Assembly (NCBI GenBank): GCA_003695015.1
Contig: RFJD01000015.1
Coordinates: forward strand, 1-12,663
Direction of reading: 5' to 3'
DNA: 12,663 nt
Origin: Verrucomicrobiota bacterium
Lineage (GTDB): Bacteria > Verrucomicrobiota > Verrucomicrobiia > Limisphaerales > J093
The position numbers were made by a program, and so were the translations under genes. Below, in pieces: positions 7,228 through 12,663 of this stretch (within the stretch, counting starts at the first letter, position 1; every line of letters begins with the position of its first letter). The notes beneath the pieces are model-generated. The model was not told the DNA's origin. It searched no databases and saw only the letters and a program-made list of their open reading frames with translations.

Positions 7228-8042
7228 ACCGGAGCTCACGATCCGTCTTCCGCCACCCGCAGGCAGGCGCCCGAGGGCGGTTCCTGCTCGTGTTGTTGGC
7301 GGTCTGGCTGGGCGGCTGGGCCGGTCGAGCCGTCGCCGGGGAGCCGAACACCCCCACACCCGCCACCCCTGAAGCGGTCTTTGGCGCGGCCAAGACGCTC
7401 TACGAACAGGGCCGCTACGCCGAAGCCGCCGGCCTGTTCGAGGCGCTCTGGACCAACGGTGTCGCCTCGGTCGCCCTCCACTACAACCTCGGCAACGCCT
7501 GGCTCAAAGCCGGCGAGCCGGGTCGGGCCGTTTATCACTACCGGCTGGCCCGCTGGCTTGCGCCCCGCGACCCGGATGTCCAAGCCAACCTCGAAATCGC
7601 CCGCACCATGGTCCGGGGCGAACCGCCCCCCGCGCCGGCATGGTGGCGTCGCTTCCTGGAGCGCTGGCGGCTGGACGAATGGACCCTGGCGGCCACCGCC
7701 GCCTTCTGGCTGTGGGTCGGTCTGGGCGTGGCCGTCCTGTTGCGGCCCGCCTGGCGGGAACGCTGCCGCCGGCCGCGGCAGGTGTGCCTCGGCCTGTTCC
7801 TGGCCCTGGCGGTGGGAACGCTGGCGGCTTGGAGCCTGCATCCCCGGCCCGAGGCCGTGGTGTTGAGCCGGGACGCCGTCTTGTTGCACGGCCCCCGGGA
7901 CGAAGCCCCGGAGGTCCAGCCCCTCCAGCCGGGGCAGGAGCTGGTCGTCCTCGAACGCCGCGGCGGTTGGGCGCGGGTGGCGGGCGCCGAACGCGGCGTG
8001 GGCTGGGTGCGGACCAACCACCTCGGTTTGCTGCCACGATGA
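7224..8042 (+). CDS. batE: BatE, TPR and SH3-like domain membrane protein
   Basis: The 272-residue protein starts at ATG 7224, overlapping the batD stop (ATGA), which suggests translational coupling. A signal peptide or first membrane segment covers about residues 20-38 (FLLVLLAVWLGGWAGRAVAG). Two TPR-like repeats follow (about 50-80 AKTLYEQGRYAEAAGLFEALW, and 84-118 VALHYNLGNAWLKAGEPGRAVYHYRLARWLAP). Two membrane segments lie at about 153-174 and 188-204. A C-terminal bacterial SH3-like domain (about 208-270) reads VVLSRDAVLLHGPRDEAPEVQPLQPGQELVVLERRGGWARVAGAERGVGWVRTNHLG. The order TPR, membrane, SH3 is that of BatE. It is probably a scaffold of the Bat complex, with TPR and SH3 parts on the periplasmic side. 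It is the last gene of the tight cluster; the next gene starts after a gap of 127 nt. Confidence 0.9.
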   Translation: MNRSSRSVFRHPQAGARGRFLLVLLAVWLGGWAGRAVAGEPNTPTPATPEAVFGAAKTLYEQGRYAEAAGLFEALWTNGVASVALHYNLGNAWLKAGEPGRAVYHYRLARWLAPRDPDVQANLEIARTMVRGEPPPAPAWWRRFLERWRLDEWTLAATAAFWLWVGLGVAVLLRPAWRERCRRPRQVCLGLFLALAVGTLAAWSLHPRPEAVVLSRDAVLLHGPRDEAPEVQPLQPGQELVVLERRGGWARVAGAERGVGWVRTNHLGLLPR

Positions 8043-8069
8043 GGCGACGCCCCCCATGCGCGCGGCTTT

Positions 8070-8088
8070 CGCGGCGGCTCCCGCCGCG
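8070..8088 (+). terminator. Candidate hairpin at the end of the bat cluster
   Basis: A perfect 8-bp inverted repeat, CGCGGCGG (8070-8077) and CCGCCGCG (8081-8088), surrounds a three-base loop. It can extend by one G-U and one A-U pair at the base. It starts 28 bases after the batE stop. No T-run follows, so it would be a weak or factor-dependent terminator at most. GC-rich composition makes chance repeats likely. Confidence 0.3.
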
Positions 8089-8109
8089 GACGCCGCCGCG
8101 CCGCCGGGC

Positions 8110-8137
8110 TTGCCGCCCCGACGATTTCCGGTATGTT
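8110..8137 (+). promoter_or_regulatory. Possible sigma70-like promoter upstream of the S41 protease gene
   Basis: TTGCCG (8110-8115) and TATGTT (8132-8137) are separated by 16 bases, each matching four of six consensus positions. They sit between the putative batE terminator hairpin and the protease start. If used, the transcript would begin near 8144, giving a leader of about 25 bases before ATG 8170. This is weak evidence on sequence alone. Confidence 0.22.
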
Positions 8138-8144
8138 GCGCACG

Positions 8145-8160
8145 CCGGCGGGGACGCCGG
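8145..8160 (+). repeat. Perfect inverted repeat with GGGA loop just upstream of the protease start
   Basis: CCGGCG (8145-8150) and CGCCGG (8155-8160) enclose GGGA, which fits the GNRA tetraloop pattern. The stem ends nine bases before ATG 8170, where a ribosome binding site would normally lie; no Shine-Dalgarno is visible there. It might modulate translation, or be chance in GC-rich DNA. Confidence 0.25.
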
Positions 8161-8169
8161 TTCATTTCC

Positions 8170-10554
8170 ATGATCGCCATGAAAGCAAGCACGAAACGCT
8201 GGGTGCTGTTGTCTTTGGGGCTTTGGTTGCCGTGGGCCGGTTTCCCCGCCGAACCGGCCGCCGCCCCGCCGGAGACCCCGGCGGCGACCGCGCCCGCCGA
8301 GGCCCAACCGGCCGAGAAACCCAAGGCCGCCGCCGACCAGCCCGATCCCCTCGAAGACCTCATCGCCTACGCCGAAAAGGTCCGGGTGGACCTGCCGATG
8401 CTGCCGGGCATTTACGACGGCCTCATCGCCCGGCTCACCGCCAACGTCCTCGAAAATGCCCATTACTCCCGGCACCCGTTCAACGACGAGATGTCCGAGC
8501 GGTTCTTCCAGCTCTACTTGGACATGCTCGACCCCATGCACATCCACTTCACCCAACAGGACATCCGGGAGTTCGAGAAGTACCGCACCACGCTCGATGA
8601 CCTCACCCGCAAGGAGGGGAACACCTCGCCCGCGTTCGAGATCTTCGCCCGTTTCCTGCAACGGCTCGACCAGCGCGTCACCCAGGCCGCCGAAGACCTG
8701 AAACGCGGCGGGTTCCGCTTCGACACCGACGAAACCTACGACACGGATCGGGAGAAGGCGCCCTACCCCGCCAGCTTGGACGAAGCCCGTGCCCTCTGGC
8801 GGAAGCACCTGCGCTACGAGTACCTCACCGAGAAACTCGACGGGAAGAAGCCCGAGGAAATCGTGGACACCTTGGCCCGTCGCTACAAACGCACGCTCCG
8901 CCTGCTGGCCGAGTTCGATTCCGACGACGTCATCCAGCTTTACCTCTCGGCCCTGGCCCACGCCTACGACCCCCACAGCGATTACATGGGCAAGGCGCAG
9001 TTGGACAATTTCGCCATCAGCATGAAGCTCTCCCTCTTCGGCATCGGCGCCCTCCTCAGCGACCGCGACGGTTATTGCACCATCGAAAGCCTCATCCCGG
9101 AGGGTCCCGCCGAGCGCAGCAAGAAGCTCAAGCCCAAGGACCGCATCGTCGCCGTGCAACAGGAGGGCGGCGAGCCGGTCGATGTCGTCGGCATGAAGCT
9201 CCAGGACGTCGTCGAATTGATCCGCGGCCCCAAGGGCACCAAGGTCACCCTCACCATCATCCCCGCCGATGCCAGCGATTCGTCGGTCCGCCGCCAGGTC
9301 ACGCTGGTTCGCGACGAGATCAAGCTCCGCGACCAGCAGGCCAAGGCCGAGATCATCGACCTGCGCAACGCCCACGGCCGGACCAACCGCATCGGCCTCA
9401 TCGACCTGCCCTCGTTCTACGCCTCGATGGACCTGGGCGATTTTCCGGGCGAAACCGAGCCCCGCTCGACCACCGAGGACGTCGCCGCCCTCATCCGCAA
9501 ACTGGAACGCGAAGGCGTCGAGGGCATCATTCTCGATCTGCGGCGCAACGGCGGCGGTTCGCTCGAGGAAGCCATCCGCCTCACCGGCCTGTTCATCGAC
9601 CAGGGCCCCGTGGTCCAGGTCCGCGACACCGCCGGCGAGGTGCGGATCGAGTCGGACCGCGACCCCGGCATGCTATATTCCGGGCCGTTGGTGGTGTTGA
9701 CCAGCCGGTTCAGCGCCTCCGCCTCGGAGATTCTGGCCGCCGCCCTGCAGGATTACGGCCGGGCGCTGGTGGTGGGGGACATCCACACCCACGGCAAGGG
9801 CACCGTGCAGACCATCTTCGAGCTGGCCCGCTCCGGCCGGTTCCCGCCCTCCGTCAACCCCGGCGCCATCAAGATCACCATCCGCAAGTTCTACCGCGCC
9901 AATGGCGAATCCACCCAGCTCCGTGGCGTGGAACCGGACATCGTCCTGCCGTCGGTCAACAACCTGCTGGACGTCGGCGAGGTCTCCCTCGATTACGCCC
10001 TGCCTTGGGATCACATCGCCAGCGCCGATTACGAGCCCCTCAACTGGGTCCAGCCGCTCCTGCCCGAGTTGAAACGCCGCACCCTCGCCCGCCAGAAAAC
10101 CGACCCCGACTTCGCCTACGTGCGCGAGGACATGGAGGAGTACCGGAAACACCAGAACGACAAGACCGTCTCCCTGAACGAGGAGGTCCGCCGGCGCGAA
10201 AAAGAGGAGGCCGAGGCCCGCAAGAAGGCCCGCGAAAAGGAACGCGCCTCCCGCCCGCCCTTCCCGGAAGTCCGCTACGAGATCACCCTCGAACACGTCA
10301 ACGACCCCGGCCTGCCCAAGCCCATCGGCGAAGAGGAGGAACAAGCCTCCGCCGGAAAGGACGACGACGGCAGCGACACCTCGACCGCACTCACCGCCGC
10401 TTCCGGCTCCGAGGAGGAAGCCGAGGCCGCCCATCCCACCGTGGACGTCACGTTGCGCGAAACCAAGCGCATCCTGCTGGACTTCATCGAGCTGATGGGC
10501 CAGCCCGGTTCCGACAAGAAGACCCGTCCGGTGGCGGTCACCACCGCGCGGTGA
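8170..10554 (+). CDS. prc: Periplasmic tail-specific S41 protease (Prc/Tsp type)
   Basis: The 794-residue form starts at ATG 8170. ATG 8179 is equally possible, while an open extension to ATG 8056 adds 38 Ala/Arg-rich residues that would bury the signal peptide. The signal peptide (about 4-27, KASTKRWVLLSLGLWLPWAGFPAEP) is followed by a Pro/Ala-rich linker. The Prc N-terminal helical domain (about 58-260) includes RHPFNDEMSERFFQLYLDMLDPMHIHF. The PDZ domain (about 283-366) contains LFGIGALLSDRDGYCTIESLIPEGPAE. The S41 core (about 408-595) has the substrate-site segment ILDLRRNGGGSLEEA and the catalytic Ser in SASASEI (Ser517, codon 9718). Asp528 lies in QDYGRA and the catalytic Lys543 in THGKGTVQ. 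From 611 the DUF3340-like tail begins (LPWDHIASADYEPLNW), with a charged helix and an acidic linker (718-756). The enzyme degrades proteins or trims C-termini in the periplasm. Its position after the Bat genes suggests an envelope quality-control theme, which is an inference. Confidence 0.93.
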   Translation: MIAMKASTKRWVLLSLGLWLPWAGFPAEPAAAPPETPAATAPAEAQPAEKPKAAADQPDPLEDLIAYAEKVRVDLPMLPGIYDGLIARLTANVLENAHYSRHPFNDEMSERFFQLYLDMLDPMHIHFTQQDIREFEKYRTTLDDLTRKEGNTSPAFEIFARFLQRLDQRVTQAAEDLKRGGFRFDTDETYDTDREKAPYPASLDEARALWRKHLRYEYLTEKLDGKKPEEIVDTLARRYKRTLRLLAEFDSDDVIQLYLSALAHAYDPHSDYMGKAQLDNFAISMKLSLFGIGALLSDRDGYCTIESLIPEGPAERSKKLKPKDRIVAVQQEGGEPVDVVGMKLQDVVELIRGPKGTKVTLTIIPADASDSSVRRQVTLVRDEIKLRDQQAKAEIIDLRNAHGRTNRIGLIDLPSFYASMDLGDFPGETEPRSTTEDVAALIRKLEREGVEGIILDLRRNGGGSLEEAIRLTGLFIDQGPVVQVRDTAGEVRIESDRDPGMLYSGPLVVLTSRFSASASEILAAALQDYGRALVVGDIHTHGKGTVQTIFELARSGRFPPSVNPGAIKITIRKFYRANGESTQLRGVEPDIVLPSVNNLLDVGEVSLDYALPWDHIASADYEPLNWVQPLLPELKRRTLARQKTDPDFAYVREDMEEYRKHQNDKTVSLNEEVRRREKEEAEARKKAREKERASRPPFPEVRYEITLEHVNDPGLPKPIGEEEEQASAGKDDDGSDTSTALTAASGSEEEAEAAHPTVDVTLRETKRILLDFIELMGQPGSDKKTRPVAVTTAR

Positions 10555-10589
10555 CCCCGTCCCGGGCCGGGCGTCGAAGCTGGACCGCC

Positions 10590-11144
10590 ATGTCCGTCGA
10601 ACCGTGGATCACGCTCCGCCGGGAGCCGTTGGGCGACTACCGGATCTTTCGGCTGCGCCGTGACTTCAAGCGCTCCCCACGCACGGGCGAGGAGCATGAC
10701 TTCTACGTGCTCGAGGCGCCCGAGTGGGTGAACGTCGTCGCCCTCACCCCGGATCGCCGGCTCATCTTGGTCGAGCAATTCCGGCACGGGACCGAAACCG
10801 TCGAACTCGAAATCCCCGGCGGCGTCCGTGACCCGGGCGATCCCGACCCCGTCGCCACCGGCATCCGGGAGTTGCGGGAGGAAACCGGCTACGAGGGCCG
10901 ACGCGCCCGGCTCCTCCAAAGCCTGGCCGCCAACCCTGCCATCCTCACCAACCTCTGCCACGTCGTGCTCATCGAGGATTGCGAACTCCGGCACCCCACC
11001 GAGTTCGACCACGCCGAGGACCTGGTCACCCGGCTCGTGCCACTCGATGAAGTCCCCGCCCTGATCGCCTCCGGCCGCATCCGCCACTCGATCGTCGTCG
11101 CCGCGCTCCACCTCTTCGCCCTGGCCCGCCCCTCCGGCCAGTGA
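10590..11144 (+). CDS. Nudix hydrolase, ADP-ribose pyrophosphatase-like
   Basis: The 184-residue protein starts at ATG 10590, 35 nt after the protease stop; no strong ribosome site is visible. The fold markers of the ADP-ribose pyrophosphatase group are present: VEQFRHGTETVELEIPGGV (residues 61-79), the catalytic box core RELREETGY (93-101) with metal-binding Glu94, Glu97 and Glu98, and a Pro (116, AANPAI) about 15 residues after the box, as in ADPRases. The N-terminal part (WITLRREPLGDYRIFRLRRDFKRSP) and the HDFYVLEAPEWVNVVALT strand match this subgroup. Deviations are an Asp in place of the first box Glu and one extra residue before RELREE (GDPDPVATGI). It probably hydrolyses ADP-ribose or a related nucleotide sugar in the cytoplasm. 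The substrate cannot be fixed from sequence. It may be co-transcribed with the protease. Confidence 0.9.
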   Translation: MSVEPWITLRREPLGDYRIFRLRRDFKRSPRTGEEHDFYVLEAPEWVNVVALTPDRRLILVEQFRHGTETVELEIPGGVRDPGDPDPVATGIRELREETGYEGRRARLLQSLAANPAILTNLCHVVLIEDCELRHPTEFDHAEDLVTRLVPLDEVPALIASGRIRHSIVVAALHLFALARPSGQ

Positions 11145-11204
11145 GCCTCGCGCCCGGGGTTCGGGCGGGATTCGGGCTTGTCATGACGGCTCTGAGTTCC
11201 CATC

Positions 11205-11996
11205 ATGCCGTTGATGAACCCGAAAGCCGTGTGCAAGCGCCTTTCCCGTGCCCAGGGGTTCACCCTCATCGAACTCCTCGTCGTCATCGCCATCATTGCG
11301 ATCCTCGCCGGCCTCCTGCTGCCGGCCCTTTCCCGGGCGAAGCAAAAGGCCCTCACCACCGCCTGTTTCAACAACCTCCGCCAGTTGGGCCTGGCCACCC
11401 ATCTCTACGCCATGGACAACGAAGACTGGGTCCCCGGCGACACCTTCGCCGGCGGCTACTTCTTCGCCAACCTGCTGGCGCCCTACATCGACAAGCCCAT
11501 CGATCCCTCCCGGTACACCGACGGCAACGTGCTCTACGAGGCGTACAAGGAAATCGAGACCTTCCACTGCCCCGCGTTCAAACCCAAGCCCGGCAGGGAG
11601 GAATTCGTCCTGCACTACACGATCAATTCGATCGACTTCAACCTCTACCGTGCCAAACGCCAGTACAATGCGGCGCACTACCAGCGCCAGAACGCCGTCC
11701 CCACCCCCTCCCAGACCGCCTACCTCTTCGAAATCAACGACAGCGGCCCCATCTCGCCCCGCGGCTTCGCCTCGTGGAACATCTGGAATCCGAACCACAC
11801 CACCTATGACGAAAACAACCGCCCCAACAGCCAGCCGCGCATGATCCGCCACAACGACGTCCGTCACGGCGGCGTCACCACGCTGGTCTTCCTCGACGGC
11901 CACACCGAAGTGCGCCACCTCGACAGCGTCTCCATGAACAGCGGCGTCCCGTTCCGACTCTTCAACCCGCTGGCCCCCGAGCCGCCCACCCGCTGA
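11205..11996 (+). CDS. Prepilin-like secreted protein with N-terminal methylation motif
   Basis: The protein has 263 residues. ATG 11205 is chosen; ATG 11214 is an in-frame alternative. A basic leader (KRLSRAQG) ends in a prepilin peptidase site, Gly18-Phe19, with Glu at mature position 5, followed by the hydrophobic helix LIELLVVIAIIAILAGLLLPALSRAKQKA. After the stalk, CFNNLRQLGLATHLYAMDNEDWVPGD is typical of the large H-X9-DG type prepilin-like families of Verrucomicrobia and Planctomycetes. So is the C-terminal RHGGVTTLVFLDGHTEVRHLDSV (about 226-248). The globular part is rich in Tyr, Asn and Pro. The protein is expected to be processed by a prepilin peptidase and held in or across the envelope. 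No pilus or type II secretion genes flank it, so it is an orphan member. Its ligand and role are unknown. Confidence 0.9.
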   Translation: MPLMNPKAVCKRLSRAQGFTLIELLVVIAIIAILAGLLLPALSRAKQKALTTACFNNLRQLGLATHLYAMDNEDWVPGDTFAGGYFFANLLAPYIDKPIDPSRYTDGNVLYEAYKEIETFHCPAFKPKPGREEFVLHYTINSIDFNLYRAKRQYNAAHYQRQNAVPTPSQTAYLFEINDSGPISPRGFASWNIWNPNHTTYDENNRPNSQPRMIRHNDVRHGGVTTLVFLDGHTEVRHLDSVSMNSGVPFRLFNPLAPEPPTR

Positions 11997-12019
11997 GACG
12001 CCGACCTCCGCCGCGCCCG

Positions 12020-12050
12020 GCTGGCTCCGGCCGGTTGGATGCCGGCCAGC
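12020..12050 (+). terminator. Candidate hairpin after the prepilin-like gene
   Basis: GCTGGC (12020-12025) pairs with GCCAGC (12045-12050). Inside this, CGGC (12028-12031) pairs with GCCG (12041-12044), leaving a two-base bulge and a nine-base loop. An alternative fold pairs GGCCGG (12029-12034) with CCGGCC (12042-12047). It lies 24 bases after the stop, in the 110-nt gap before the next gene. No T-run follows, so termination is uncertain. Confidence 0.3.
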
Positions 12051-12106
12051 GGACCCAAGCCCTTTCGGCTGGACACCCTGCCGGTCTCCCCCCATCGTGC
12101 CCCATC

Positions 12107-12663
12107 ATGCAACTGCCCCGGATCATCCAGGACGGTGTGGATGCGATGGTTGCCACCTGGCCGCTGGCGCGGGCCGTGGCCCGCACCGGCCAGCTTGGGA
12201 TGGTTTCCGGCCCGTTGCTGCCGGTCATCGTCGCCCGCCGCCTGCAGGACGGCGATCCCGGGGGGCACCTGCGAACCGCTTTCGAACACTTTCCTTGGCC
12301 CGGCATGGCGCGGCGGGTGTGGGAGGAGTTTTTCCGCCCCGGCGGCCGTTCCCCGGAAGAACCCTACGCGCCCATCCTCCAACCCCATCTCGATCAGGGG
12401 CCGGCGTTGACCGAGCTGGCCGTGCTGGCCGGGTTTGCCGAGGTGTTCCTGGCGCGGCAGGACCACACCGGCCCGGTGGGCATTCACTTCGCCACCCGGG
12501 CCCGGTTGCCCTTGCTGCCCACGCTTTACGGGGCCCTGTTGGCGCAACCTGCCTGGATCAGCCTGCGGGATCCGGATGCCGCGGTCTTGGACGCCGTGAA
12601 ACGGCTGGCCGCCGGCGAACGCGCCTCCGTGGAGGCCATGCCGGACGCCAAAGCCATCGGCCC
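12107..12663 (+). CDS. Nitronate monooxygenase / 2-nitropropane dioxygenase-like protein, N-terminal part (3' end outside window)
   Basis: The frame is open from ATG 12107 to the window end, 185 full codons without a stop, so the gene is truncated only by the window. The start MQLPRIIQDGVDAMVATWPLARAVARTGQLGMVSGPLLPVIVARRLQDGDPGGHLR follows the pattern of the FMN-dependent nitronate monooxygenase family. Members typically begin with a PRIIQGGMG motif and continue with GQLGVVSG and LARRLQDGDPGGH. Later landmarks also agree: AFEHFPWPGMARRVWEEFFRPGG (58-80), LAVLAGFAEVFLARQDHTGPVGIHF (104-128) and LYGALLAQPAW (140-150). Two positions normally tied to flavin binding look altered: QGGMG is QDGVD (8-12), and the expected MGAGIP-like stretch reads ISLRDPDA (151-158). 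The protein may be a non-catalytic or functionally changed paralogue. The call rests on remembered motifs and only part of the protein. Confidence 0.75.
   Translation, partial: MQLPRIIQDGVDAMVATWPLARAVARTGQLGMVSGPLLPVIVARRLQDGDPGGHLRTAFEHFPWPGMARRVWEEFFRPGGRSPEEPYAPILQPHLDQGPALTELAVLAGFAEVFLARQDHTGPVGIHFATRARLPLLPTLYGALLAQPAWISLRDPDAAVLDAVKRLAAGERASVEAMPDAKAIG

Noticed and set aside
4798..7359. Very long minus-strand open frame (853 codons) opposite batBC and batD
   Set aside because: Although long, its composition is Arg/Gly/Pro-rich with no domain, and it is antisense to two clear Bat genes that show family motifs.
8056..8169. N-terminal extension of the S41 protease from ATG 8056
   Set aside because: It would put 38 Ala/Arg/Cys residues before the signal peptide and contains both inverted repeats. 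The later ATG codons give a normal secretion signal.
11178..11206. Promoter-like TTGTCA with CATCAT 17 bases downstream before the prepilin-like gene
   Set aside because: The -10 match is poor and overlaps the chosen start codon, so it would imply a leaderless transcript from a later ATG. There is no support beyond spacing.
11199..12110. Identical CCCATCATGC at the start codons of the prepilin-like gene (11199-11208) and the last gene (12101-12110)
   Set aside because: Only about seven bases outside the start codon are shared. It does not resemble a ribosome site and could easily be chance in C-rich leaders.
1..12663. Search for a mobile element, CRISPR array, tRNA or defence cassette
   Set aside because: No spaced direct repeats, transposase, integrase, tRNA-like fold or defence enzyme could be supported. 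All genes fit ordinary chromosomal families on one strand with similar composition.

Overview
The window is a high-GC, gene-dense bacterial chromosome segment with every supported gene on the + strand. It holds ten coding regions, two of them cut by the window edges, and no rRNA, tRNA, CRISPR array, transposase or insertion sequence that I can see. The host is most likely a member of the Verrucomicrobiota or a close PVC relative. This is an inference from the gene mix: a Bat locus with a DUF4381-type membrane protein, a Prc-type tail-specific protease, and an orphan prepilin-like protein that pairs an 'FTLIELLVVIAIIAILAGLLLPAL' start with a C-terminal H...DGH motif.

Region 1 (1-8042) is a nearly complete Bat ('Bacteroides aerotolerance') locus in this order: MoxR-type AAA+ ATPase (5' end outside the window), DUF58 vWA protein, single-pass DUF4381-like protein, BatA, a BatB-BatC fusion, BatD and BatE. 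Gaps are short (35, 15 and 7 nt) or overlaps (1 and 4 nt), except for 49 nt between batA and batBC, so one transcript is likely. Three separate vWA domains (DUF58, BatA, BatB) keep an intact MIDAS metal site. The MoxR ATPase is expected to act in the cytoplasm with the DUF58 protein. BatA, BatBC, BatD, BatE and the DUF4381-like protein would form an envelope complex with vWA, TPR, Q-rich and SH3-like modules. The biochemical role of such complexes is not firmly settled; envelope stress tolerance or MoxR/vWA chaperone-like metal or complex maturation has been proposed for the family.

Region 2 (8043-10554) begins with a 127-nt gap that holds two perfect inverted repeats around a weak sigma70-like promoter. 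It looks like a transcription-unit boundary. It is followed by a periplasmic Prc/Tsp-type S41 protease with its N-terminal domain, PDZ domain, Ser/Lys catalytic core and DUF3340-like tail.

Region 3 (10555-12663) carries a Nudix hydrolase resembling ADP-ribose pyrophosphatase, an orphan prepilin-like secreted protein, and the first 185 codons of a divergent nitronate-monooxygenase/2-nitropropane-dioxygenase family protein whose usual flavin-site motifs look altered.

The most distinctive points are the BatB-BatC fusion with its Gln/Asp-rich tail, a helical domain shared by the DUF4381-like protein and the BatD C-terminus, an Arg/Ser-rich insertion in the DUF58 protein, and the altered motifs of the last gene. 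I see no clearly new defence or mobile system here.
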